Below, one piece after another: positions 27,066-39,026 of a stretch of DNA of 64,000 nucleotides. The notes under the pieces were generated by a model. It made no database searches. It saw nothing but the letters and a program-made list of their open reading frames with translations, and was not told where the DNA came from. The stretch is taken from assembly GCF_003935425.1 (NCBI RefSeq), contig NZ_RHQN01000002.1:62001-126000 (forward strand). The letters run 5' to 3'. The stretch is from Pseudomonas sp. v388 (lineage in GTDB: Bacteria > Pseudomonadota > Gammaproteobacteria > Pseudomonadales > Pseudomonadaceae). Numbering within the stretch: position 1 is the first letter of the stretch; each line of letters opens with the position of its first letter. Made by a program: the position numbers and the translations under genes.

Positions 27066-27578
27066 TTAGTTCTTGGCTGCGCTTCCACCATGGGCCTTGG
27101 CCAACGCCCGGGCGTGTTCCAGATGCGCCTTGAGCTTGGGCAGCGTGGCGGTGGCAAAGGCTTTCAACTCTGCATCTTCACCCTTGGCCGCTTCTTCTTC
27201 GAACAGTTTGATGGTCTGCTCATGAGCCATGACCTGGTTGTTCGCATACGCCTGATCGAACGACTTGGCACCGCGCAGCTCCAGAATCATTGCCTTGGCC
27301 TTGTCCAGCAGCATGGCTTCATCCGAGACTTCCAGGTTCTTTTTCTGGGCGATTGCCAGCAGTTCTTTGTTGGCAGCGGTGTGGTCGGTGATCATCTGCT
27401 GGGCAAACGTCTTGACGTCTGCCGAGGTGCCTTTTTCCTGCGCCAGCTTGCCCGCTTCGATTTCGGCAACGCCCTTGGCGGATGCGTCTTCCACGAAGTC
27501 TTCCGAATCCGCCATCGCCGCCTGGCAGCCTAGCGAAAGCACAACAGCAAGAGCGCTCATACGAAATAAATTGGCCAT
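27066..27578 (-). CDS. DUF4142 domain protein, exported
   Basis: A 170-residue exported protein with a signal peptide (MANLFRMSALAVVLSLGCQAAMA-DS). A ferritin-like all-helical DUF4142 domain follows: DFVEDASAKGVAEIEAGKLAQEK, VKTFAQQMITDHTAANKEL, then AHEQTIKLFEEEA. The start is MANLF because AAGGA lies ten bases upstream, whereas the Met three codons earlier directly abuts it. The family is linked to stress responses and envelope homeostasis without known activity. Monocistronic; divergent from pncC. Confidence 0.88.
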   Translation of the reverse strand: MANLFRMSALAVVLSLGCQAAMADSEDFVEDASAKGVAEIEAGKLAQEKGTSADVKTFAQQMITDHTAANKELLAIAQKKNLEVSDEAMLLDKAKAMILELRGAKSFDQAYANNQVMAHEQTIKLFEEEAAKGEDAELKAFATATLPKLKAHLEHARALAKAHGGSAAKN

Positions 27579-27797
27579 CTTGATCATTCCTTTTTCTTGG
27601 GCTGGATAGGCCGTCGGCTAGCGACGACATAATCCTGTGACTGGCGACATAAATCGGCGTTCATCTTTTTTGCTTTCGTTTTTGACGAGATGTCGTTCAG
27701 GGCCGTCGGCCGGATTCGTGGAACGCTCGGGAAACAATCCCGGTCCATCGGATAACCGGACGCCGCCCCAACGCGCGGCGCGAAACAAGGCGCGATT

Positions 27798-28298
27798 ATG
27801 AAGATCATCGAGGATGTGGTTGATTACCTGCGTGACGAGCAACTGCTGCTGGCGACCGCCGAGTCATGCACGGCAGGGGAAATCATTACCCTGCTGGCGC
27901 AGATCCCTGGCAGCGGCTCGCTCATCGAGTGTGGGTACGTTGTCTATTCGCCGGAAGCCAAACAACGCCTGCTCGGTGTCAGCCCGCGCACCATCGAGCA
28001 ATTCAACCTGACCAGCTGTGAAGTGGCTCGCGAAATGGTGCTGGGCGCCTTGCGGGACAGCCCCGCCAATGTGGCCGTCGCAACCACCGGCCTGTGCGGG
28101 CCTGACGACGTGGACGGCATTCCTGCCGGCACCGTTTGCTTCGCCTGGGGCTTCGTACATGACGGGCAGCACAGAGCGTTCACCGAACAGCACCGCTTCT
28201 CTGGCAGCAGAGAAGATGTGCAACTGCAGGCCGCATTGCATGCGCTCAAGCAGATCCCGCACTTCCACCGTCGCCTGCTCAACGACGAAACGAAATGA
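27798..28298 (+). CDS. pncC: nicotinamide-nucleotide amidohydrolase PncC (CinA C-terminal family)
   Basis: A 166-residue cytosolic enzyme that deamidates nicotinamide mononucleotide to nicotinate mononucleotide in NAD recycling. Family marks are TAESCTAGEIITLLAQIPGSG (the Ser-containing active-site loop), GYVVYSPEAKQRLLGV, and VAVATTGLCGPDD followed by IPAGTVCFAW. The usual GIAGP reads GLCGP here. Length matches stand-alone YdeJ/YgaD-type proteins. In many pseudomonads a pncC lies next to recA; this one does not, so a paralogue is likely. It is followed after 147 bases by the oxidase-methyltransferase pair. Confidence 0.85.
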   Translation: MKIIEDVVDYLRDEQLLLATAESCTAGEIITLLAQIPGSGSLIECGYVVYSPEAKQRLLGVSPRTIEQFNLTSCEVAREMVLGALRDSPANVAVATTGLCGPDDVDGIPAGTVCFAWGFVHDGQHRAFTEQHRFSGSREDVQLQAALHALKQIPHFHRRLLNDETK

Positions 28299-28445
28299 CA
28301 CACACTGGCCAAGCGCCGCCTATCGGTCCTGGAACAGTTTTGCTGAATTTTCCGACAGCTTTGGTACTCAGTTGAACAAGAACAACAGATGGGCATCGCG
28401 TGATCATTTCTTGCGCGATTTTCAAACTGCCAAGGAATGATTTCT

Positions 28446-29888
28446 ATGACGTCTCTTCAGATGATGGCTAGCCGAGTTGTCGCCAACCCGGCCATGGTTG
28501 AAGAAGCCAGTGCAAGAACCCTTTACCAGGCGTGGATGAGCGAAACGGCGACGCAAGACAAGTCCGCGACCCATGCATTTCTCAATCATTGCCTGAGCCT
28601 TGCGGATCACGAGCCGTGCGATCTGCCTTCCACGCCCGACGATCTGGAACAGTGGATGGAACACAACGTCGGGCAGGTTGCGCAACAGTACGCGCTCTAT
28701 CTGGATCAGCGCCGTGCCGGCCAGCCTCGCCGGTTCTTTCGCAACAAATCCCATGCGATGTATTTCATTCAACAGGTCGCACCTACCAAGCTGGTGGACG
28801 GCGCCTGGCTCTATGGACTGCTGCCGCACTGGAGCGACTATCGCTTCCACGGCCTGATCCGCACGTACCTCGAAGAACTGGGTGACGGCGAACAGGCACT
28901 GAACCACGTTTCGCTGTATCGCAAACTGCTGGCGGATCTCGACTGTGACGGCGCCGCTCCCCTCGCGGACGAACTGTACCTGCAAGGCGCCATCCAGCTG
29001 GCGCTCGGCCATTCGGCCGATCAGTACCTGCCTGAGGTGATCGGCTACAACCTGGGCTATGAGCAACTGCCGCTGCACCTGCTGATCACTTCGTTCGAGC
29101 TGAACGAGCTGGGCATCGACCCGTACTACTTCACCCTGCACGTCACCATCGACAACGCCAGCACCGGACATGCACGCAAGGCAGCGCAAAGCGTGCTGGC
29201 GCTGATGCCAGTGGGCGACGAGCGTGATGATTTCTACAAACGTATCGCCCGCGGTTACGCGCTCAATGAACTGGGCATCGGCTCTTCTGCCGTTATCCAG
29301 GCATTCGATCTGGATCAGGAAATCATCTCGATGCTCGAACGCAAGCGCACCTTCGGCCAGCACATGCATTCGGACTATTGCCGCCTGGATGGAAAGACCG
29401 TCAACGAGTGGCTGGCCAAACCGGATCAGATCGCCGAATTCCTGGCCGTGCTGGAAAATCGAGGCTGGATCAAACGTCATCAGGACCCGGCCGAAAGTCG
29501 CTTCTGGCAGCTGATCGAAGGCGCAGGCGCACCGATGTTCGGCGTGTTCAGTGGTTACGAAAAGCAGTTGGTACACGATTGGATTGCCGGTGACTGGATC
29601 GCCGACGGCAGTGCCGCAGCGCCGTCCGGCAAACGTCTGCCGGAAGCCTTTCGCTCCAGATTCCGTACAACGTCGGGTACCAACCAGCAAGCGATGGGCG
29701 CGGGCGAGCAGTACGATCCGGACGTCCAGGAGTTGGAGGACAAACTCGCCTCGGTGGCTTGCGGTGAAAAAATGCAGATGCTGATTCAGAACATGTCGCC
29801 CGCCCGTCACGCTTCACTGGCTGGGCTGCACGCTACCCGCCTGTTCGTTGCCGCGATGTCAGAACGTATGACAGGAGCTACTTCATGA
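28446..29888 (+). CDS. haem-oxygenase-like diiron oxidase (iron-containing redox enzyme family)
   Basis: A 480-residue protein of the haem-oxygenase-like diiron oxidase (HDO) superfamily, whose members do N-oxygenation, desaturation or C-C cleavage on small molecules. The ligand set is visible: E143/E144 and H154 in LEELGDGEQALNHVSLY, E206 in NLGYEQ, then H232, D236 and H242 in FTLHVTIDNASTGHARK. It is roughly twice the usual HDO length, with an N-terminal helical part and a C-terminal 200 residues of unknown fold. ATG 28446 has AAGGA nine bases upstream. The stop overlaps the start of the methyltransferase (ATGA). Substrate unknown. Confidence 0.82.
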   Translation: MTSLQMMASRVVANPAMVEEASARTLYQAWMSETATQDKSATHAFLNHCLSLADHEPCDLPSTPDDLEQWMEHNVGQVAQQYALYLDQRRAGQPRRFFRNKSHAMYFIQQVAPTKLVDGAWLYGLLPHWSDYRFHGLIRTYLEELGDGEQALNHVSLYRKLLADLDCDGAAPLADELYLQGAIQLALGHSADQYLPEVIGYNLGYEQLPLHLLITSFELNELGIDPYYFTLHVTIDNASTGHARKAAQSVLALMPVGDERDDFYKRIARGYALNELGIGSSAVIQAFDLDQEIISMLERKRTFGQHMHSDYCRLDGKTVNEWLAKPDQIAEFLAVLENRGWIKRHQDPAESRFWQLIEGAGAPMFGVFSGYEKQLVHDWIAGDWIADGSAAAPSGKRLPEAFRSRFRTTSGTNQQAMGAGEQYDPDVQELEDKLASVACGEKMQMLIQNMSPARHASLAGLHATRLFVAAMSERMTGATS

Positions 29889-30868
29889 TTGCCACTCAGC
29901 CGTTGCCCACCGAGGCCCTGCCGCCGGACCCGCTACCGGACCCCGTCGCCACGGTTGCGCTGGGCTGGCGCCTGAGCAACGGCGGCTATCATTTCATCAC
30001 GCCCACGCCAGTCACCCATCAACGAGTCAACGCACGGCCCGCCAACCAGACCGCTCGCTCCTTGCGTGACGTGTTCGGCTGGAGCCGAGTCATGCCTCGC
30101 ACTCTGCTGACGGCGCCGGAAGTCGAAGAGCTGCTGCAGGCGGGCGTCCTGGAGCACCATGCGCAAGGGCTGAAAAGCCGGGTTCGCTGGTCCAGCCTCG
30201 ACGGCCTGCTACTGCTTCACTCGGCCTTCCCGACTACCGACGAAGACTCGGTGTTCTTCGGCCCGGACACTTATCGTTTTGCCCATTCGATCAATCTGCA
30301 CCTGCAACACACACCGCACCCTATCCTGCGGGCCGTGGACGTAGGGTGCGGCAGTGGCGCAGGTGCGATGCTGATCGCCCGCGCCCGGCCTGAAGCGCAG
30401 GTGTACGCGGTGGACATCAATCCCAAAGCCCTGCACTTTGCCCAGATCAACGGCGTGGTGGCGCGACTGGATAATCTGGAGTGCCGTCACAGCGACATTC
30501 TCAGCGGTGTCGACGGGCAGTTCGATCTGATTGTCGCCAATCCGCCATACATGAAAGACTCCCGGCGCAGGGCGTATCGTCACGGCGGCGATGCGCTGGG
30601 CGCGGATCTTTCGGTGCGCATTCTGCGCGAAGCCCTGCCAAGGCTCGCTCCAGGTGGTTCGCTGGTGCTGTATACCGGCGTGGCGATGGTCGATGAACAA
30701 GATCCGTTTTTCAGCGCCATCAGCGACGACATCGAGCAGCCGGGATTCGACTGGACCTACCGCGAACTGGACCCCGACGTCTTCGGGGAAGAACTCGCCG
30801 AGCCCGGCTATGAAGAAGTCGATCGCATCGCTGCGATCGAGCTGATCGTTACCCGTCGCTCAGTATGA
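29885..30868 (+). CDS. class I SAM methyltransferase with NPPY motif
   Basis: A 327-residue Rossmann methyltransferase. The SAM-binding motif VDVGCGSGAGA is at 151-161, an acidic loop end in YAVDINP, and NPPY at 219-222. NPPY is the signature of PrmC-type glutamine-N5 and of N6-adenine methyltransferases, where it binds a planar amide or amino group. An N-terminal domain of 110 residues resembles the substrate-recognition part of such enzymes. It starts four bases inside the upstream diiron oxidase, so the two are translationally coupled and probably act on one substrate. The product is unknown. Confidence 0.85.
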   Translation: MIATQPLPTEALPPDPLPDPVATVALGWRLSNGGYHFITPTPVTHQRVNARPANQTARSLRDVFGWSRVMPRTLLTAPEVEELLQAGVLEHHAQGLKSRVRWSSLDGLLLLHSAFPTTDEDSVFFGPDTYRFAHSINLHLQHTPHPILRAVDVGCGSGAGAMLIARARPEAQVYAVDINPKALHFAQINGVVARLDNLECRHSDILSGVDGQFDLIVANPPYMKDSRRRAYRHGGDALGADLSVRILREALPRLAPGGSLVLYTGVAMVDEQDPFFSAISDDIEQPGFDWTYRELDPDVFGEELAEPGYEEVDRIAAIELIVTRRSV

Positions 30869-31921
30869 TCAGCGTGCCGGAACAGCGTTTTCCCGGGTCA
30901 GGCACTCGATCATGTAATCCGGGGAGTACGCGTAGAGCGTCTCCTTGGGCAACGGTTCGAAGGGCACGCCCAGAAATTCGCCGAGGGCTGTAACATCCCA
31001 GCAATCTTCGCTGCCGATGACCAGAATATTGTTCGGATGGTAGAGCGGCGCATCTTTGACCGATGCGTTGTTGGTGATCAGCTTCTTGCCGAAGTAGGCC
31101 GCTTCCAGCGTTCGCAAGGTGAAACCGGCCTGTCCAGGCTGGTTTATCTCGATCAACACGTCTGCCGCCAGAGACAACTTCAGGTTGGCTTCGTAATCGA
31201 GTAACGCATCGGTGTGAAAGCGCGACGGTGGCGTCGAGGTACTGTCTCGAACGATATGGAAGTCCGCTGTGCAGCCGTGCTGCTCCAGGATACCGGCAAG
31301 CCGGTCCAGCAATGCAGACCGTCCTTTGTCACGGCCCAGGAAGAAACACTGCTTGTGGGTAACAGCCTTCGGCCTTTCAGCCAGCAGCAACTCGGCCTCG
31401 GCAAAACCCAGCGGAAAAAACTGATTGAGAGGATGCATGCCCAGGCGCTTGCACTGGGACTGATCAAAACTGTAGATCCGGTCAAATAACGGCGTCATCT
31501 CTTCGACGAACGCTGCATCCACCAGATCGCGAACCAGCAGGATCTTGCATCCAGGAAAGGCGCTGACAATCGTAGGCAAGACATTGCGCCTTACCTGCCC
31601 CTCGTTGCAGACCAGAATATCCGAGCGATCAAACCCTTTCGACGCACAGTACAGGCGCCCCAGCCATGCCACTCGCCTGCCTTGCACGTCATCGGACTTG
31701 CGAAAGCCTGTGGCAAGGCGATGGATACGCTTGAACAGCTTGGGCACTTCCAGCCTGCTGACATTGTAGTGACGTGCCAGATAGCCGATGAAACGCCGCT
31801 CATACTGAGCCGTCCAGCCGAGAAAGAACGTTCGCAACCTGTACACCCTGAAACCGACTGCGCCTGATCGCCAGGCGTTGAAAGAGCGGAAGTATCGCAG
31901 ACAATGCCTGCGACCTTCCAC
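30869..31921 (-). CDS. glycosyltransferase-like protein of unknown function
   Basis: Up to 350 residues, soluble, with features of a GT-B style glycosyltransferase. It has an alternating hydrophobic/basic N-terminal region, LVRDLVDAAF, FFLGRDKGRSALLDRL, and a C-terminal ADVLIEINQPGQAGFTLRTLEAAYFGKKLITNN. That last segment resembles the sugar-nucleotide-binding E-x7-E region of family 1-like transferases. The GTG at 31921 gives the longest form but has no clear ribosome-binding site, so the true start may be internal. It lies just downstream of glmS on the same strand. The base composition is lower in GC than glmS, hinting at later acquisition. Confidence 0.65.
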   Translation of the reverse strand: MEGRRHCLRYFRSFNAWRSGAVGFRVYRLRTFFLGWTAQYERRFIGYLARHYNVSRLEVPKLFKRIHRLATGFRKSDDVQGRRVAWLGRLYCASKGFDRSDILVCNEGQVRRNVLPTIVSAFPGCKILLVRDLVDAAFVEEMTPLFDRIYSFDQSQCKRLGMHPLNQFFPLGFAEAELLLAERPKAVTHKQCFFLGRDKGRSALLDRLAGILEQHGCTADFHIVRDSTSTPPSRFHTDALLDYEANLKLSLAADVLIEINQPGQAGFTLRTLEAAYFGKKLITNNASVKDAPLYHPNNILVIGSEDCWDVTALGEFLGVPFEPLPKETLYAYSPDYMIECLTRENAVPAR

Positions 31922-31936
31922 TCAGGCTGTGGATAA

Positions 31937-33772
31937 CTATTCCACAGTGACCGACTTGGCCAGGTTGCGTGGCTGATCGACATCGGTCCCCTTCAATACG
32001 GCGACGTAGTACGAAAGCAGCTGCAACGGGATGGTGTAAAGGATAGGCGCCAGCGCATCAATGATGTGCGGCATGGCGATGACGTGGATGCCCTCACCGT
32101 TCTTCATCTGGGCCTGCTCATCGGCAAACACCACCAACTCGCCGCCGCGGGCACGGACTTCCTGCAGGTTGGACTTGAGCTTTTCCAGCAGTTCGTTATT
32201 CGGCGCAACGGTAACCACCGGCATGTCGGCGTCGACCAAGGCCAGCGGGCCATGCTTGAGTTCGCCCGCCGGGTAGGCTTCAGCATGGATGTAGGAAATC
32301 TCTTTGAGCTTGAGCGCGCCTTCCATCGCCACCGGGAACTGCGCGCCGCGACCCAGGAACAGGGTGTGGTGCTTTTCGGCGAACAGCTCGGCGACCTTTT
32401 CGACGGTGCCATCCATCGCCAGCGCCTCGCCCAGGCGAGTCGGAAGACGACGCAGCTCTTCCACCAGTTCGGCTTCCACACCTTCGCCCAGCGTACCCTT
32501 GACCTGCCCCAGCGACAGCGTGAGCAACAGCAACGCTACCAGTTGCGTGGTGAACGCCTTGGTGGACGCCACGCCGATCTCTGGACCTGCCTGGGTCAGC
32601 AGGGTCAGGTCGGACTCGCGTACCAGAGAGCTGATGCCCACGTTACAAATCGCCAGGCTGGCCAGAAAGCCCAGTTCCTTGGCGTTACGCAACGCAGCGA
32701 GGGTATCGGCAGTCTCACCCGACTGAGAGATGGATACGAACAGGGTGTCCGGCTGAACCACCACTTTGCGGTAGCGGAATTCGCTGGCCACTTCGACCTG
32801 GCAAGGAATACCGGCCAGCCCTTCAAGCCAGTAACGGGCAACCATGCCGGCGTGATAGCTGGTGCCGCACGCCACGATCTGCACGTTGCGCACCCTGGCG
32901 AACAGCTCGGCCGCTTGCGGACCAAATGCATGAACCAGCACTTGCTGCTGCCCAAGGCGACCTTCCAGGGTGCGCTGTACCACCTTGGGTTGCTCGTGGA
33001 TCTCTTTGAGCATGAAGTGGCGATATTCACCCTTGTCGGCGGCTTCGGCGCCTTCGTGGTACTGCACCGCTTCACGCTCGACCGGCAAGCCGTCCACCGA
33101 CCAGATCTGCACGCTGTCGCGGCGGATCTCGGCGATATCGCCCTCTTCCAGGTACATGAAGCGGTCGGTGACCTGGCGCAGCGCCAATTGGTCCGAAGCC
33201 AGGAAGTTCTCCCCAAGGCCCAGACCGATCACCAGCGGGCTGCCGCTACGGGCGGCCAGCAAACGATCCGGCTGACTGGCGCTGATCACCGCCAGGCCGT
33301 AGGCGCCATGCAGTTCCTTGACCGCTGCCTTGAGTGCCACCGCCAGGTCGGCAGTGTCCTTGAGCTTGTGGTCAAGCAGGTGGACGATGACTTCGGTATC
33401 GGTGTCCGACGCAAATACATAGCCCAGGGCCTTGAGCTGCTCGCGCAAGGCTTCGTGATTCTCGATGATGCCGTTGTGGACAACGGCCAGCTGGTTTCCC
33501 GAAAAATGCGGATGCGCATTGCGCTCGCACGGCGCGCCATGGGTGGCCCAGCGGGTGTGAGCGATTCCGAGGCGTCCGGCCAGCGGCTCGCCCGCCAGCG
33601 CCTGTTCCAGCTCGCTGACCTTGCCGGAACGACGGCGACGTTCAAGTACGCCGTCATTGCTGAACACGGCTACACCGGCACTGTCATAGCCGCGGTATTC
33701 AAGGCGCTTGAGGCCTTCAAGCAAGATGGCCGTGATATTACGTTCAGCGACGGCACCGACGATTCCACACAT
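31937..33772 (-). CDS. glmS: glutamine-fructose-6-phosphate aminotransferase
   Basis: A 611-residue cytosolic enzyme that makes glucosamine-6-phosphate from fructose-6-phosphate and glutamine, the first step toward UDP-GlcNAc. The catalytic N-terminal Cys follows Met ([10 protein letters not shown]). The glutaminase domain occupies residues 1-240 (RWATHG, HNGIIEN, SDTDTEV). Two SIS isomerase domains follow ([23 protein letters not shown]) and the conserved C terminus is [13 protein letters not shown] before the start overlaps the TAG stop of the upstream regulator (TAGGAG), an arrangement that links their translation. The 3' region near this gene is the Tn7 target in many bacteria; no insertion is seen. 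Confidence 0.97.
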   Translation of the reverse strand: MCGIVGAVAERNITAILLEGLKRLEYRGYDSAGVAVFSNDGVLERRRRSGKVSELEQALAGEPLAGRLGIAHTRWATHGAPCERNAHPHFSGNQLAVVHNGIIENHEALREQLKALGYVFASDTDTEVIVHLLDHKLKDTADLAVALKAAVKELHGAYGLAVISASQPDRLLAARSGSPLVIGLGLGENFLASDQLALRQVTDRFMYLEEGDIAEIRRDSVQIWSVDGLPVEREAVQYHEGAEAADKGEYRHFMLKEIHEQPKVVQRTLEGRLGQQQVLVHAFGPQAAELFARVRNVQIVACGTSYHAGMVARYWLEGLAGIPCQVEVASEFRYRKVVVQPDTLFVSISQSGETADTLAALRNAKELGFLASLAICNVGISSLVRESDLTLLTQAGPEIGVASTKAFTTQLVALLLLTLSLGQVKGTLGEGVEAELVEELRRLPTRLGEALAMDGTVEKVAELFAEKHHTLFLGRGAQFPVAMEGALKLKEISYIHAEAYPAGELKHGPLALVDADMPVVTVAPNNELLEKLKSNLQEVRARGGELVVFADEQAQMKNGEGIHVIAMPHIIDALAPILYTIPLQLLSYYVAVLKGTDVDQPRNLAKSVTVE

Positions 33773-33781
33773 GGTTTTCTC

Positions 33782-34549
33782 CTAGCTGACAGCGGCACAA
33801 ATCAGGTTGATGCCGCGGGCTTGTATCTGTTCGCGCGCCTCTTCAGGCAGACGATCATCAGTAATAAGGGTGTGGACACTGCTCCAGGGCAGCTCCAGAT
33901 TGGGGATCTTGCGGCCGACCTTGTCGGCTTCGACCATGACGATCACTTCCCGGGCAACTTCCGCCATGACCCGGCTAAGGCCCAGCAACTCATTGAACGT
34001 GGTAGTGCCTCGGGCCAGATCGATGCCGTCGGCGCCGATGAAGAGCTGGTCGAAGTCGTAGGACCGTAACACCTGCTCCGCGACCTGCCCCTGAAAGGAC
34101 TCGGAATGCGGGTCCCACGTTCCGCCGGTCATCAGCAGCACGGGCTCGTGCTCCAACTCCGTCAGGGCGCGGGCTACATGCATCGAATTGGTCATGACCA
34201 CCAGGCCAGGCTGAACGCCCAGTTCGGGGATCAACGCCGCCGTGGTGCTGCCGCTGTCGACGATGATTCGTGCGTGCTCTCGGATGCGGGCTGCGGCCGC
34301 CCGCGCAATCGCCTGCTTGTAACGAGAGACCGGCTGGGCTGACTCATGGATCATTTCCTGCGGCAACGTCACGGCACCGCCATAGCGGCGTAGCAATAAG
34401 CCATTGGTCTCCAGGGCAGCCAGATCCTTGCGAATCGTAACTTCCGAAGTTTCGAAACGCCTGGCCAGATCGTCCACACTCACTTCGCCCTGCTCAGTCA
34501 GCAGCGCAAGAATGTTGTGGCGTCGTTGGGGCGTATTACGTTTCGACAT
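33782..34549 (-). CDS. glmR: DeoR/GlpR-family transcriptional regulator beside glmS
   Basis: A 255-residue repressor. The N-terminal DeoR helix-turn-helix (RRHNILALLTEQGEVSVDDLARRF, then SEVTIRKDLAALE) is followed by the sugar-phosphate-sensing DeoRC domain (IVDSGSTTAALIP, VMTNSMHVA, LLMTGG, GADGIDLARG). It sits between glmU and glmS, nine bases before glmS, the place of the glm-specific DeoR regulator in pseudomonads. It probably senses an amino-sugar phosphate and controls glmS; this is inferred from position. Start MSKRNTPQRR by family alignment. The symbol is by context. Confidence 0.88.
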   Translation of the reverse strand: MSKRNTPQRRHNILALLTEQGEVSVDDLARRFETSEVTIRKDLAALETNGLLLRRYGGAVTLPQEMIHESAQPVSRYKQAIARAAAARIREHARIIVDSGSTTAALIPELGVQPGLVVMTNSMHVARALTELEHEPVLLMTGGTWDPHSESFQGQVAEQVLRSYDFDQLFIGADGIDLARGTTTFNELLGLSRVMAEVAREVIVMVEADKVGRKIPNLELPWSSVHTLITDDRLPEEAREQIQARGINLICAAVS

Positions 34550-34643
34550 GAGAGCCTTATGTTTCGTTACGAAAGATAACGAAGGCAATCAAAACCTATT
34601 TAGCCGTTTCGGTCAAGTTTGCGTTAGAACCCAACCAAAACCC

Positions 34644-34733
34644 GTAGAAGCGAGCTTGCTCGCGAAAGCGCCGGTGCAGCCGCAGAATAGGCGTCGGTTG
34701 CACTGACCTCTTCGCGAGCAAGCTCGCTCCTTC
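34644..34733. repeat. REP doublet (REPIN-like) between glmU and glmR
   Basis: GTAGAAGCGAGCTTGCTCGC (34644-34663) and its inverted partner (34711-34733, TTCGCGAGCAAGCTCGCTCC) flank a 44-base spacer. This is the common Pseudomonas 'GAGCGAGCTTGCTCGCGAA' REP in inverted-pair form, a non-autonomous element mobilised by RAYT transposases. It is the only clear copy in the window. Confidence 0.9.
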
Positions 34734-34757
34734 TGTCTGCGGGAGGCTGTGGATAAC

Positions 34758-36125
34758 TCAGCTTTTCTTGATCTTGACCGGGCGCTTCCAGCCCTCGATG
34801 TTCCGCTGACGCGCACGTGCTACACCCAGTTGCTCGGCAGGCACATTTTGGGTAATCGTCGAACCGGCCGCCGTGGTAGCGCCGGAAGAGATATCCACAG
34901 GCGCAACCAGCGAGTTGTTGGAGCCGATGAATACGTCTTCGCCCAGGGTTGTCTGGTGCTTGTTGGCGCCATCGTAGTTGCAGGTAATGGTGCCGGCTCC
35001 GATATTGGTCCGCGCTCCCACCTGGGCGTCGCCCAGATAAGTCAGATGCCCGGCCTTGGCGCCTTCGCCCAGGCGAGCGTTCTTGAGTTCAACGAAGTTA
35101 CCCACATGCGCCCTGGCGCCAAGCTCGCTGCCCGGACGCAGCCGCGCGAACGGACCGGCATCGCTGCCTTCGCCCAGCACGGCGCCATCGAGGTGACTAT
35201 TGGCCTTCACGATGGCGCCCTTGCGAAGGGTGCTGTCCTTGATGACGCAGTTGGGACCGATGATGACGTCATCCTCGATCACTACCTTGCCTTCGAGGAT
35301 CACGTTGATGTCGATCAGCACATCACGGCCCACGGTCACTTCGCCGCGCACATCGAACCGCGCCGGATCACGCAGGGTCACGCCCTGCGCCATCAAGCGA
35401 CGCGTCTCACGCTGCTGATAGTGACGCTCCAGTTCGGCCAGCTGACGCCGGTCGTTGGCGCCCTGCACCTCCATCGCATCGTATGGCTGCTCGGTTGCCA
35501 CGATCAGGCCGTCGGCCACAGCCATGGCGATCACGTCCGTCAGGTAGTACTCACCCTGGGCATTGTTGTTGGACAACCGCCCCAACCAGTCAGCCAACAG
35601 TTTGCCCGGAACGGCGAGAATACCGGTGTTGCCTTCGGTAATCGCTTTTTGCGCCTCGGTGGCATCCTTGTGTTCGACGATGGCGCAAACCCGGTCGCGC
35701 TCATCACGCACGATGCGGCCATAGCCGGTTGGATCGGCAAGATTGACCGTCAGCAGGCCCAGTTGCTCTGGCGTCACCAACGCAAGCAGACGATTCAGGG
35801 TCTCGACCTCGATCAGCGGCACGTCGCCGTACAGGATCAGCACGGTATCGGCGGTCAGTTCCGGCAAAGCCTGCGCCACGGCGTGACCGGTGCCCAGTTG
35901 CTTGTCCTGCATCACGAAATTCAGGTCCTGCGCGCCCAGGCGTTCGCGCACCGCATCTGCACCATGACCGATGACGACGTGGATGCCGATTGGGGATAAC
36001 TGTCGTGCGCTGTGGATAACATGGCCAAGCATGGAATTGCCCGCCACCGGATGAAGAACCTTGGGCAGGGCCGAACGCATCCGGGTACCTTGGCCAGCAG
36101 CAAGAATAACGATATCGAGAGACAT
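34758..36125 (-). CDS. glmU: bifunctional UDP-N-acetylglucosamine pyrophosphorylase / glucosamine-1-phosphate N-acetyltransferase
   Basis: A 455-residue cytosolic enzyme giving UDP-GlcNAc for peptidoglycan and LPS. The N-terminal uridylyltransferase domain starts [18 protein letters not shown] with the nucleotide-binding LAAGxGTRM loop, and continues with LGTGHAV and YGDVPLI. The C-terminal left-handed beta-helix acetyltransferase has repeated hexapeptides (V-x-I-G-x-N pattern) and [11 protein letters not shown] near the active site. Length is standard. The ribosome-binding site is weak. Perfect DnaA boxes lie inside the gene (36011-36019) and just after its stop (34748-34756). Confidence 0.97.
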   Translation of the reverse strand: MSLDIVILAAGQGTRMRSALPKVLHPVAGNSMLGHVIHSARQLSPIGIHVVIGHGADAVRERLGAQDLNFVMQDKQLGTGHAVAQALPELTADTVLILYGDVPLIEVETLNRLLALVTPEQLGLLTVNLADPTGYGRIVRDERDRVCAIVEHKDATEAQKAITEGNTGILAVPGKLLADWLGRLSNNNAQGEYYLTDVIAMAVADGLIVATEQPYDAMEVQGANDRRQLAELERHYQQRETRRLMAQGVTLRDPARFDVRGEVTVGRDVLIDINVILEGKVVIEDDVIIGPNCVIKDSTLRKGAIVKANSHLDGAVLGEGSDAGPFARLRPGSELGARAHVGNFVELKNARLGEGAKAGHLTYLGDAQVGARTNIGAGTITCNYDGANKHQTTLGEDVFIGSNNSLVAPVDISSGATTAAGSTITQNVPAEQLGVARARQRNIEGWKRPVKIKKS

Positions 36126-36182
36126 GAGAGGACTACCAACTGAGCGGCCAATAGAGCCGTGGGCGGGCGAATGCCAAAAAAG

Positions 36183-36210
36183 AAAAAGGGTAGCCGAGGC
36201 TACCCTTTTT
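36183..36210 (-). terminator. intrinsic terminator of the atp operon
   Basis: GGGTAGCC-GA-GGCTACCC-type stem flanked by A5 and T5 runs, between the atpC stop and glmU. Both strands carry T-runs after the stem, so it can work bidirectionally; on the minus strand it ends the ATP synthase transcript. Confidence 0.9.
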
Positions 36211-36237
36211 CTCAATCGCATCAGCAATGCAGCGGGA

Positions 36238-36663
36238 TTAACCGCCGAACTTCTTGCGAATCTGCTGAACGGTGCGCAGCTGAGCTGCAGCCTCGGCCAG
36301 ACGAGCAGTCGCGGATCCGTAATCGAAATCTGCGCCTTTTTCGTTCAGGGCCTTCTCGGCAGCCTTGACGGCAGCCTGAGCAGAAGCTTCATCCAGGTCG
36401 GCAGCACGTTGCACAGTGTCGGCAAGCACCTTGACCATGTTCGGCTGAACCTCGAGGAAACCACCGGAGATGTAGAACACCTCGGTGTCTCCACCCTGCT
36501 TGATCAAGCGGATCGGGCCTGGCTTCAGATCAGTGATCAGCGGCGCGTGGCCTGGAGCGATACCGATATCACCCAGGTTGCCGTGCGCAATCACCATCTC
36601 GACCAGACCGGAGAAGATTTCCCCTTCCGCGCTGACGATGTCGCAATGGACTGTCATAGCCAT
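36238..36663 (-). CDS. atpC: ATP synthase F1 epsilon subunit
   Basis: A 141-residue subunit of the F1 central stalk that inhibits ATP hydrolysis. The N-terminal beta-sandwich ([33 protein letters not shown]) and the C-terminal helical hairpin ([16 protein letters not shown]) are complete. Last gene of the atp operon, 44 bases after atpD, with a strong terminator behind it. Confidence 0.97.
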   Translation of the reverse strand: MAMTVHCDIVSAEGEIFSGLVEMVIAHGNLGDIGIAPGHAPLITDLKPGPIRLIKQGGDTEVFYISGGFLEVQPNMVKVLADTVQRAADLDEASAQAAVKAAEKALNEKGADFDYGSATARLAEAAAQLRTVQQIRKKFGG

Positions 36664-36707
36664 TTGCTTGCCTCAACCTAATTAGCGCCCGTTGCCGGGC
36701 GCCGGGA

Positions 36708-38976
<2,269 letters not shown>

Positions 38977-39026
38977 GTAACACCTATCAGGTTAGCAAGC
39001 GGGAGCCTTGCGACTCCCGCTGCGGC

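Noticed and set aside
32066-34069. 667-codon plus-strand frame across glmS and glmR
   Set aside because: Antisense to two certain genes; low-complexity His/Gln/Arg composition typical of a codon-bias shadow.
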